Origin: Cymbomonas tetramitiformis
Lineage: Eukaryota > Chlorophyta > Pyramimonadophyceae > Pyramimonadales > Pyramimonadaceae
Direction of reading: 5' to 3'
DNA: 64,000 bases
Assembly (NCBI GenBank): GCA_001247695.2
Contig: LGRX02030310.1
Location: forward strand, 186,001-250,000
Made by a program: the position numbers and the translations under genes. Shown here in pieces: positions 26,278 to 35,010 of this stretch. The notes below the pieces were generated by a model that saw nothing but the letters and a program-made list of their open reading frames with translations, was not told the DNA's origin and searched no databases. How positions within the stretch are numbered: position 1 is the first letter of the stretch; each line of letters starts with the position of its first letter.

Positions 26278-27479
26278 CATGACTCACAGAAAATATCACA
26301 ATGACAACCCTTGTCACCATTGACAGGTAATAAAAAACTGATATTCAGATAATAAGAAGTCCGTGTTAATTATCTTTGAAACATATAATTATTGTCATCG
26401 ATGACGATATTTCCAGGTGCTGAAAAAAAAATTGTTTTATATTTTATTTATAAAGTAGGAAAATTTGTCATCGATGACGATATTTTTCGGTTGCATGAAA
26501 ACATCAAGTTGCAACAACAAGCTTGTCATCGGTGACGTTTTTCTCACTATTTGTAAAATAGGTCTGCGAACAAATAAATTATAGAATAACGCGAATCGCG
26601 TGCTTCACGCTTATACTAAGAAATTATAGGAATAATAATAGAAAATAGAAGTCGCTAGGCAGGAAGGTGGCAACGTTGCAACGTCTGCGAGCGGAAAGCT
26701 ACTACTAAGAAAAGAAGGGAAGCCAAACGCTTCAAGAGTGAAAGTTAAAAAAGAACAATTTCGAGTCTGCTGTCGCGGTCAGACGAGTCTTCAACGCAAC
26801 GCTAATAAGGACCAATCCAGTTCCACATTAGAAAGTCAAAACCCCAATCAGATCTAATCTTGCAAGACTCCGTCGCTATTTTACCTATTGTTGCTTGTGC
26901 TGCAAGCACGGACTAGCGAATTAGTATCCGATTGCGCCGAGGTTTGTTCCTCGGGAGCTCAAGGTGAAAGTGCAGGTTTTTTATTGATAACATCTTGCGG
27001 TGAAAAAGTTTACATTGGTGTCGCTGTTTTTAGTTTTCTCTTTTTTGTCATCGATGACGACTCCACCTAATTTGTCAACGAGTTCGCTTTTGGCACAAGT
27101 TTTATTTCTTTCTGAAACGTCATCGATGACAACTTACCTCTCTTGCCGTTGATTTAGTCGTTATTTTTCTACGAACATGGTATTCCTTGTCATCGATGAC
27201 AATATTTTTGTCATCGATGACGCTTTGGGTACTTGTTCTGTTTATTCAGCCATTCTGGGCGTTTTCTTTATTTGTGTTTGTATCGGACCAGCGGCGGGCT
27301 GGGAGTTGTTGGCTTCTGGACTCGGATTTGTCAGAAGTCAACGGGCATTTTCATCTCGTCCAATATCTTCTTTGCCTTGTCATAGTTGGTGTCATTTCTG
27401 ATATCTGTCATGTATTGTTCAAGGTTTCGGTATTCTGGAAAATCGGTATTTTCGAGTTGTAGAAATTTTACGATAACGT
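26278..27479. other. AT-rich noncoding island with palindrome cluster
   Basis: About 1.2 kb, clearly AT-richer than its surroundings, with no convincing gene; short frames here are shaped by the palindromes. It could be a replication origin, a control region or the edge of an inserted element. Confidence 0.5.
26394..27221. repeat. Cluster of the 12-bp palindrome GTCATCGATGAC
   Basis: Perfect copies at 26394, 26467, 27047, 27119, 27189 and 27210, plus a one-base variant at 26525. Most are followed by an AT tract. Each is self-complementary, as expected for a dimeric DNA-binding protein site. Confidence 0.8.
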
Positions 27480-28098
27480 CTATCTGTCCTTTGATGGTAG
27501 GCCATTGTCAGTATTTATAGGTAGAATCTTTTTAGTAATAATCTCTTTGTATTGCGACATGTACTCATCTTTTGTTATATTCTTAGATGAGTCTGATCCA
27601 ATTGATTCGTTTGAATTTATCATGAGTCTCTGCAAAAACCATAGATCCGCAAGATGAACGAGTGCATCCAACGATTTGTCTTTTGCATATCGTACTTTCA
27701 ATACATGATCGATCACATTGTTCTCAGTAAAGTATGACTTTGACGACTTGTTCCAATTGATCCAATAATCATAGGTTTTAGGTGCGTTGCTTAGCTTCGT
27801 TGTATCTATCGAGACACGAGCCGTAAACACTGTTTCGAAAATAGTAAAATTCTGTTCGACAGTATTTAGAAATTTGTCTACAATCGGTAAAACGTTTGAT
27901 GGGTCCTCTCTATTAGCATATTGTGGTTGGTTTGTAAGCAACCTTTTATACTCTTGTATTGTTTGAGCTTTACTTTCAATGTTTAGAAAAAATTGGTTTG
28001 GCTCCACTATGAAGTTTCAAACTTGTCGGTATTTCAGATAAAGTCGGGAGAGGCATCTGCATCATGTCATCGTCGGGCATGTGAAGCATGACCGACAT
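27480..28098 (-). pseudogene. AT-rich gene with a frame break at a T6 run
   Basis: The long frame (27480-28007) has no ATG near its 5' end. An ATG at 28096-28098, 73 nt after a TATATATA, opens another frame that runs into it; shortening a six-base T run (minus strand, about 27987-27992) by one joins the two into about 205 aa. The product is soluble, rich in Asn, Lys and Ile, and not recognised. Its AT-rich codons are unlike those of neighbouring genes, which suggests recent acquisition with the surrounding island. Confidence 0.5.
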
Positions 28099-28170
28099 CT
28101 TTGCAGGTCCGCGTTGTGAAGAGCAACCGCTTAAAACCTCAAATCGCTACGTTTCCGTCACGACTTGTGG

Positions 28171-28178
28171 TATATATA
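28171..28178 (-). promoter_or_regulatory. TATA-like box
   Basis: TATATATA upstream of the ATG at 28098. Confidence 0.5.
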
Positions 28179-28285
28179 CTAATATTGAGACTGTTTTCAG
28201 GTTGTAAATTCGAATCTATGACCCTGCGAGAGGTCGAGATTCCATAAAGGCGGGAATTTTTGGCTAATGGTTCACCCTTTGCTTA

Positions 28286-28875
28286 CCACATTAATACGCT
28301 TTTCAGGTTACTTTGTCTGATACGCGTAGCATGCGCTTTGAAAAACTAAAATTTCTACCGACATAGACAAATGGGTGATACCGAAACGAATCAAGCGTGT
28401 GGTCACGCGTCGATACAACGATCCGCTAAGCACCAGAAATATTTTAGTTTTCGCAGTAAAGTTCGGCGTGCCGCTCTTACACATATATGAAAACTCCGCT
28501 TCGCAATCCGGGCAAACTACAAACATCCAGTTTTATGCGCGCGCGATACCGAAACGAATCAAGCGTGTGGTCACGCGTCGATACAACGATCCGCTAAGCA
28601 CCAGAAATATTTTAGTTTTTAAAGTTCGGCCCGTCTTACGATATATTTCTGCTCCGGCTTCGGTTCAACCACATTAATACGCTTTTCAGGTTACTTTGTC
28701 TGATACGCGTAGCATAAAAACTAAAATTTCTACCGACATAGACCCGAAACGAATCAAGCGTTGGTCACGCGTCGATACAACGATCCGCTAAGCACCAGAA
28801 ATATTTTAGTTTTCGCAGTAAAGTTCGGCGTGCCGCTCTTACACATATATGAAAACTCCGCTTCGCAATCCGGGC
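28286..28875. repeat. Nested direct-repeat array
   Basis: Three blocks recur in mosaic order. Block 1 (about 47 bp, from CCACATTAATACG) is at 28286 and 28669. Block 2 (about 27 bp, AAAACTAAAATTTC...) is at 28342 and about 28716. Block 3 (up to about 135 bp, from CCGAAACGAATC) is at about 28381, 28549 (truncated) and 28744. It lies at the edge of the AT-rich island. Confidence 0.8.
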
Positions 28876-29024
28876 GGCGCGCGCGCGATATTTGATATCG
28901 AAGCGACGACGCAAGAATGTGGATGAGAGACACCATTTTCTCTTCATATATTTTCGCTTCCACCCTTGTCCAGCCATACGATCTACGTTTCTCCATGTTG
29001 CCAAACTTTCGTCCACACGACGGC

Positions 29025-29366
29025 CTATTTCTGGTTCAATAATCGCGACTCCAATTCCGTTGTCACACACGGACCGATGGCGATAGCTTCCCGCGTGATT
29101 GATGCCCGACACAGAGGACAGGTTGGACTTGAGCTGTACGCTCTCAGAAGACAGTGATAATGAAAATATTGGTCACAACACGGTATCTTAAAAGCGCGTT
29201 TGCCAATCGAGAATACGTGATTCAAACAAATGCTGCAGCACTCCTCCGTGGCGACGCCGAAATGTTTCGCCAAAGTGGCTCCGCAATAATCGCGGTAGGA
29301 TATCATAGGCATGACCGCAAACAGGTACGACGAGAAAACTGCGGAATGTTGCCGCTCGTGCGTCAT
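29025..29366 (-). CDS. RING-finger protein, probable E3 ubiquitin ligase
   Basis: 113 aa from the ATG at 29364-29366. A RING-type zinc finger fills residues 44-91: CSIC, a 13-residue gap, CC, FHYHC, then CPLC. This is the RING-H2-like pattern that recruits ubiquitin-charged E2 enzymes. A TATATA at 29370-29375 sits too close to this ATG, so translation may begin at the internal ATG at 29312, which keeps the whole RING. Its target is unknown; it forms a ubiquitin toolkit with the OTU and JAMM-like genes. Confidence 0.8.
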   Translation of the reverse strand: MTHERQHSAVFSSYLFAVMPMISYRDYCGATLAKHFGVATEECCSICLNHVFSIGKRAFKIPCCDQYFHYHCLLRAYSSSPTCPLCRASITREAIAIGPCVTTELESRLLNQK

Positions 29367-29712
29367 TCCATATATAGTTCGATCGACGTTGACGGAATGC
29401 CGTCACCGGCTCCGAAGCAGGTTCAACTGCGATCATCCGGACACCATAAGATGTGTCGTTTACAAATCGATTTTTACAACTTAAGAAATACTGGCGCCAA
29501 AAATCTTCTACTTGTTTACATTACATACGAATACATGTTCAAAAACTGGTTGGTTTTTTCCAATGGATTATCCAATCCTCTCCACTTTTTACATGAGTCG
29601 TAAGGGAATACCTACGCGCTCAGGAAAGGCTTTAGTCAAGTAGTTATGTGAGCCGACTCCCGGTATCAAGTATACCGTATTGGCTGCTTGCAGATCGTTT
29701 TGCACGAGGGGA
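29367..29712. other. Intergenic region, 346 nt
   Basis: A 69-aa plus-strand frame (29397-29603) follows the TATATA at 29370-29375 but shows no recognisable feature; I do not call it a gene. Confidence 0.3.
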
Positions 29713-31049
29713 CTATATTGCCTTATTGTCTGCGAAATGCGAAGTGTGTGCTGCGCTGTCGTCCGTGGTTAGAGCGGTATCAATTCGTTTCGGCGTATCG
29801 TCCGAAGGTATCACAGAGTCAGACTCCACGACGTGGTGTTGGTTCGTGTGTCTGTTTATGCACTTGGACATGCCGTAGCTCAACGCGTCTATGTCGTTCT
29901 GTCGTAGATACTGCTCCAATAGAATGAGTCCGCGTTGCAGTCTGATTATAACCTGATATCCCTCCTGGACCGATTTATCACCGTCGGAGACAGTGGCCGC
30001 ATCAGCCGATGGCGAAGTTCGTTTTTGGCATGGAGCAGTCGTTGACGTTTGTCGAGTGTGCATGTCATCCGTGCGCATACTGGAGCTGAATATCAAACCT
30101 GCAGAGGCCCGAGCGAATCTTAAACTCGTTGCAGGCATCGCGAGCAGAAAAAACACAATCACGCGTAAAAACGAAAGACAAAAGGCGTAGCGTCGGACGT
30201 ACGGTTCATCCGGCATAGCACGAGTTGTCGCTTTTCCAACGATACGCTCCATCGTTCTTTTTCGAGCGTATATTACGGGATACTTCAAACTGATATCTCC
30301 TCCGTAGTTCTCAATTATAGTCGGATGCTGCGAAGCTACTAGACTATAATGTTTCTCCAACAAGTCCTGCAGTTTTTGCATTGGAAGAGTGGCCGCGATG
30401 ATGCGATTCCCGTCGTTGTATTTTGCCCTGCAACGCTCCAAATCATATCGATATCTTTAGCGCGCTCCTTTTTCCTCGTCAACGAGGTCCGAACTTATCG
30501 AAGCAAACGCGAATCGCTTTGCACGTGCCGATTAACCCACCTTTTCATGTAATTGTTCATTTTGTTGATGTTGCCATTATCCGGAAAATCCCAACACACG
30601 GTATCACCGGGCTGTATCATAAACCTACCGGTGTTGCGCACCGACAGCTTGCCAGCCGTGGCCACTACAACACCGGCGCTTTGAGATTTAGCTCGATCCA
30701 CCAGCATTTGCGTTTGAGAAACGCCCACGAAAGCGACCGGATCGGTTTCGTAGAAGAGGCCGCCTGGTACCCATTGCGGCAAATGATTGAAGGACGAAAA
30801 CACTTTAAGCCAATTGTCGTTCATGGTGATCGGCCGATTGCGATTTCTTATACTGCGCGCCTCTCTAAAGCAGAGATCGTGCTTGCAAAGACTGAACAGC
30901 TCGTTTTGATCTCCCGTGGAGCGATAAAATGTTGTTTCCGGTTCACTTCTGCACACGTTTTTGTAGTGGGCCTCTCGATCGAGAACGCCGGGTGTATCAA
31001 ACTCGCCGTTTACGACGACGAGCGCTTGCGGTGTCACCGGGTTAAACAT
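29713..31049 (-). CDS. Probably spliced protein with one membrane segment (407 aa if spliced)
   Basis: Exon 1 runs from the ATG at 31047-31049 to 30541 and exon 2 from 30427 to 29713. Without splicing, the first frame stops at 30495 and the second has no ATG near its start. Removing 30540-30428 joins the frames within an Arg codon. Exon 1 is soluble and Trp/Asn-rich. Exon 2 has one hydrophobic helix (LRVIVFFLLAMPATSL) followed by a Ser/Thr-rich, probably exposed, tail. No family recognised. If splicing is wrong, these are two genes of 184 and about 220 aa. Confidence 0.55.
30428..30540 (-). other. Candidate spliceosomal intron (113 nt)
   Basis: Donor AAAG/GTGGGT and acceptor GCGTTGCAG on the minus strand, with a GCTAAAG possible branch site about 27 nt before the acceptor. 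Removal is frame-preserving. Length and signals resemble the 110-nt intron at 25341. Confidence 0.5.
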
Positions 31050-31122
31050 TTTCTCGCAGCCTGGTCGTCGACGTTTTGTTCGCAGAGTCCTAATTAGGCG
31101 GACACAAGCACGACGGCGTGTG

Positions 31123-31132
31123 TATATATATA
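31123..31132 (-). promoter_or_regulatory. TATA-like box
   Basis: TATATATATA about 75-85 nt upstream of the ATG at 31049. The remaining 31050-31361 gap has no supported gene. Confidence 0.5.
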
Positions 31133-31361
31133 CCTCATCTTACATGTGCCCGAATGAACTCACCGCAGCCAATAAAATCACCTTCCTATAACCGCATGAT
31201 GGGTCTTTTTTTGTGCGACGGGTTGTGATCAGCGGAGGTTATTGGAATGTATCACCCACTGTTCAGCACTGTCACCTCCGCACGACACCCTACAAAAGTT
31301 TGGGGTAAGGTCATGCCCGTTATTTACTTTTTTACAAATCACAACATCGTTGCATCCCCGT

Positions 31362-31646
31362 TTACAATCGAATCGCACGCATTCTCAAGGGCGCTTGCAT
31401 CGTCAATTCGGGTATCACAGGTTCCTTCAATACCGCTTTGGATGTATCGACCGGGCAATGGCAGATAAATGGGAAAAAAACCCAACCGATGCAACAACTC
31501 CACGGACCGCAATAGGTGTAGATGTCCTCCTTTTCATGCCCGCATTTTAGATAATTGCGATCGTAACATTGACAGTATTTACACCAGCAGCAACTAGGAC
31601 AAGGGTATGCATAACCTTTGCCCGAAGTCCACACGTTACATGCCAT
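31362..31646 (-). CDS. Small cysteine-rich protein (94 aa)
   Basis: Start at the ATG 31644-31646, 35 nt after a minus-strand TATAAATA; a longer frame to 31718 passes through the TATA box. Fourteen cysteines in the first 70 residues occur as CPSCCWCKYCQC and CGPWSCC, followed by a hydrophobic IGWVFFPFICHC stretch. This suggests a zinc-binding or palmitoylated membrane-associated protein, loosely like Brain-I3/LITAF-type zinc proteins, but I cannot assign the family. Confidence 0.65.
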   Translation of the reverse strand: MACNVWTSGKGYAYPCPSCCWCKYCQCYDRNYLKCGHEKEDIYTYCGPWSCCIGWVFFPFICHCPVDTSKAVLKEPVIPELTMQAPLRMRAIRL

Positions 31647-31680
31647 TTGGGAAGATCGTTTTCGCGTAGTGTAAATCGTG

Positions 31681-31688
31681 TATTTATA
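31681..31688 (-). promoter_or_regulatory. TATA box
   Basis: TATAAATA on the minus strand, 35 nt before the ATG at 31646. Nothing else is seen in 31689-31944. Confidence 0.65.
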
Positions 31689-31944
31689 CCGTCTTTCGAA
31701 CAAGATCTCAGCTTTCATCTACTCCGCCTTCTTCTGAACCGAAACCCTCCTCGGATGTAAATCCGCTGTGAACTGCTCCCGCCCTTCGTGTCGATTACAT
31801 TACTATCGTGATACGTTAACGGCACAGTATTCAATCGGCATTACTTTGTCAACACAAACCTAGAAGTTATCACCTGTCAAAAAAAATATTTCGGACGGTC
31901 TGATTTTAATACTCTGATCATGTCAAAATCGACAGGAGCGATTC

Positions 31945-32541
31945 CTACAGACGTACGAGTGCGTCGAGCACCTCGGGATTCTTTTGAAGTATGCCCGGAA
32001 TGTTCGACGGCGGATCCAAATCGAATTTGATCGCTCGCGCGTAGCGCTCCGATGGTCGCATACCAGATCTCGGACCGTATTTGCGGTTATGCTGGAAAAG
32101 TTCCAAATCGCGTAGATCCTGGGTGGTGGGGATCTGTTGCTGCGACAATCTCGTTTTTTCGGCATCAGAGTTGGCTTTGCGTCGTCGGCGCGCCTCCTGT
32201 TTCAAACCCTCCAGTCGCGCATGCGTCGTCTCCATCTTCTCCAATACCGCCATATGAATGCCTTTGGCGGTCGCTACTTCCGATTTCTTTTTGCCGAGGA
32301 ATCCGGAAAGCGTGCGCACGCCCAGCAATCGTATGATCTGTTTAAAGGTACCTGTGATGAGGGAGATTTCGATCCTCAGCTCGTGGTCCGTAAGTACGTG
32401 GACGAGATTACGCGTGCTGTCGCCACCCGCTTTCTCCAGCATCTTCATCAATCGCGTGCTAATGTCCTGCGCGCTGTCGGATGGTTTTGTTCTCACCCTC
32501 TTTAGATACTGTCCCACAACATCCGACGCGTCGCTCGACAT
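31945..32541 (-). CDS. Unknown basic helical protein (198 aa)
   Basis: Start set at the ATG at 32539-32541 (MSSDASD); an upstream in-frame start at 32592 is possible. Rich in Lys, Arg and Glu, with a likely coiled coil near residues 105-150 (VLEKMETTHARLEGLKQEARRR region, basic tail). Could bind nucleic acid or a virion component. No family recognised. Confidence 0.65.
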   Translation of the reverse strand: MSSDASDVVGQYLKRVRTKPSDSAQDISTRLMKMLEKAGGDSTRNLVHVLTDHELRIEISLITGTFKQIIRLLGVRTLSGFLGKKKSEVATAKGIHMAVLEKMETTHARLEGLKQEARRRRKANSDAEKTRLSQQQIPTTQDLRDLELFQHNRKYGPRSGMRPSERYARAIKFDLDPPSNIPGILQKNPEVLDALVRL

Positions 32542-32703
32542 CCTGAAAGAACGCTCGTGCCTTCTTCCGCAAATACCGTACACACCGCACACTCGGGTTC
32601 GATCGACCGACGCACAATCTCGTCATTTTTTCGCGCGCGAGGATGACGAGATTCGGATGATCGTGTTCTTTTTGAGACGAGTGACAGTCGCATACTCTTA
32701 GTA

Positions 32704-34293
32704 ATGCGGAAATTTCGCACGCGAAATACGCTGTCGACACTGTCAGAGAAAGTTTACAATTCAAACGATCGTATTGTCGATCGAACCTCTCGACATCAAG
32801 CACTTTCGGTTTCCGGCATCACAAAGTCGAGCTTTCCCAACGTAAAACTCAAGCCTCACGTATTTATTCAAAATATGCTTGACACCACTTATCAATGCTG
32901 TTCACAACCATTTGCTGGCGGACGCGAGGGAACCGCGGTGCCTTCCACACGCGGAATTCGCCGTGGTTATACTCGCAGTCGCAGTCGCAGTCGCAGTCGC
33001 AGTTTGAGTCGCAGCCGCAGTCGCAGTCCACCACAAGATCAGGACTTTGCACGCGAGTGTGATACGGACCATGATCCTGAGAACGACCTGCGAAGTTCTG
33101 GTGAGCATGTTTTTGCTGATCATCGTGTTGTAGACCGTTTGGTGTCGGACGCTCTGAGGATCGCCTGCCGCGCGGCAAAGAAGCGCTGCGGAGACTTCCG
33201 CACGTTTCATGCTTCAGAGGTGTTTCACTTTTTTCATGTGCAAGGAGCCGGTGATTCTCCGGCGAGTCATCATATTGTGCTCGAAACGGTGAGCACGCAC
33301 GGTAACGACGATGACTGCCCGTGGCAGCGCATGGAATCCCAGAACGCGATCTTAGAGGTCTTTCAAATGTGCGAAGAGTTGTGGAACGATACCGTTACCA
33401 CGAAACTTTTACCGGACAGTTATTGGATATGCGCACTCACCGACGCGGAAGGAAACAATATTTTTCATTTGCTGTGCTCTCTGGGTTTTGAAGATGTACT
33501 GGAGTGGTTGACCTCACCTCATTGCTGCTTTCGAGGAGTGAATCTGCCTGCTGTTATGTGGGCGCAAAAGAATTCGGACGGCCTGGTGCCTTTGCAAGAA
33601 GCCATCAGAAACAATCGCCACAAGACCGTCCGTTTTGTGATGCAGCGTCTGGACGAGGGCGCGTACGAGCCCTATACCGTTTGCAACAGATTCGATTTTC
33701 TTTTGCGGTACGCTTTGTCTGCCGCGAACGCGGACACTGTGAAAGCTGTGAGCGAAGGATGTAACGAAGGTATTTATTGTTCGAGCAATTTCACAACGCT
33801 GCTCCGTATGTGCAGAGACGCGCTTTTTACACCCAAGAAAGAGGATGTAAAAAAGCTGCTTCTGGCTGACATATTTTTCAAGGTTAGACACGTCTCTGAT
33901 TGTACGATGGCACCTTTTGATCCGATAAAAGAGCTTGTGGAGCGACTGACATTCCTCGAGAACTCATCGGACGCCGACGCGAAGTTTGAGATTCTGGACC
34001 TTTTGATTGCTCACTTCAATTGTGAGACAGTGCCGGACGACCCCTGTCCGAGGATGAGAGAGATTAAAGATGCCAACAAGAGGGTGTCCGACGAGCTAGT
34101 GTACACGGTGATCGACCGAGGAGATGATCTGAGACTTTTCACCACACTGGTAAGAGGTCTACCCGATCGCATGACCAGGTTCAAGGAAGTTCGGCTTCAC
34201 GCTTTTGAGAGTCTGGCTCTGTCTAAAGGACGATCGGACATAGCTTGCTACATACGCGATTGGGCACTCGGACATCACTCGCCTTGGGATTGA
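32704..34293 (+). CDS. Ankyrin-repeat protein with an SR-repeat segment
   Basis: 529 aa from the ATG at 32704; the internal ATG at 32875 is an alternative. Residues about 89-109 are an Arg-Ser repeat (TRSRSRSRS...), as in splicing-factor SR domains, encoded by a 6-bp microsatellite. From about 240 onwards there are two or three ankyrin-type repeats (GNNIFHLLCSLGFEDVLEWL; DGLVPLQEAIRNNRHKTVRFV), then helical repeats too divergent to call. Ankyrin proteins are common in large viruses and often act as adaptors, sometimes to ubiquitin ligases. Confidence 0.7.
   Translation: MRKFRTRNTLSTLSEKVYNSNDRIVDRTSRHQALSVSGITKSSFPNVKLKPHVFIQNMLDTTYQCCSQPFAGGREGTAVPSTRGIRRGYTRSRSRSRSRSLSRSRSRSPPQDQDFARECDTDHDPENDLRSSGEHVFADHRVVDRLVSDALRIACRAAKKRCGDFRTFHASEVFHFFHVQGAGDSPASHHIVLETVSTHGNDDDCPWQRMESQNAILEVFQMCEELWNDTVTTKLLPDSYWICALTDAEGNNIFHLLCSLGFEDVLEWLTSPHCCFRGVNLPAVMWAQKNSDGLVPLQEAIRNNRHKTVRFVMQRLDEGAYEPYTVCNRFDFLLRYALSAANADTVKAVSEGCNEGIYCSSNFTTLLRMCRDALFTPKKEDVKKLLLADIFFKVRHVSDCTMAPFDPIKELVERLTFLENSSDADAKFEILDLLIAHFNCETVPDDPCPRMREIKDANKRVSDELVYTVIDRGDDLRLFTTLVRGLPDRMTRFKEVRLHAFESLALSKGRSDIACYIRDWALGHHSPWD
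32971..33028 (+). repeat. CGCAGT microsatellite encoding the SR segment
   Basis: About nine imperfect CGCAGT hexamers, in frame. Confidence 0.85.
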
Positions 34294-35010
34294 CAGCTGA
34301 TGTTTCATAGGTGTGGTTATTTTTAAGGAAATGATATTTAGACTCTTTACGTTGATCATAACAGCATTGTTACGTGCTAATGATGTGACATGCAAATGAT
34401 CACTGCCAAAATAAATTTACACACTTGGACTCCTAATATTAACGTATATGTGAAGCCTCCTCATTGTCAAAGCTGATTTCTTGTGGAAACCGACTGCTAA
34501 GGCTCGACGATAAGATTGCGCAACGTGCAAAAAGTTAAAACAGTACCCGCACGCCGATTGATCCTCGCCCAAGAGAAGTTGCTCGATAATGTGCGGTTGA
34601 AGCACTCGTAAACTGCTCACTTTGCATACTTCATTTTCCGCGCGCGCGCGAGACACACCCCCCCCCCATACTTCGCGCGCGCGAAGAAATTTGAGATAAC
34701 CTCCTCACAGCATTTGTGACATCGTATTCAGGAGTAACTTATGTGACGTTCCATAAAAAATCACGCATTGCAAGCCCGAGATGGCAGTGTGGAACTATCA
34801 CCCACGAGAATAATTTAGATGGATATACCATCTGCTATTCCACATCTTGGAGAACCTCTATTATCGCATAGCAGTTTCCGGCTCTATTTTTACATTCGGC
34901 ATCCTTCATTTTTGTTCAGGACTTAGAAAATCTGCGGTTTTTCATCATTTGATAGCCTCCAAAAATATGTAATACTATACACGAGAAATCTCTGTGAGTA
35001 TTTAGCATAA
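34294..35010. other. Intergenic region, 717 nt
   Basis: Holds the 207-bp duplicated element at 34639-34845 with its GC-rich inverted repeat. No gene called; a 79-aa minus frame at 34417-34656 starts inside the inverted repeat and is probably spurious. Confidence 0.5.
34639..34845 (+). repeat. 207-bp duplicated intergenic element, copy 1 (contains GC inverted repeat, copy 3)
   Basis: Matches 38306-38512 with scattered mismatches. It starts with a GC-rich inverted repeat around a C-run and ends with a nested hairpin (AGATGG-ATATA-CCATCT inside GTGGAA...TTCCAC). It ends 165 nt before the ATG at 35011. Confidence 0.85.

Noticed and set aside
27177..27462. Frames reading VIDD repeatedly
   Set aside because: The residues are the translation of the GTCATCGATGAC palindrome; no other sign of coding.
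28286..28875. CRISPR array
   Set aside because: Repeats are long, unequal and mosaic, without regular spacers or cas genes.
30455..30540. An 86-nt version of the intron ending at CTAAAG
   Set aside because: Also in frame, but the acceptor lacks a pyrimidine tract; the GTTGCAG site 27 nt further is better.
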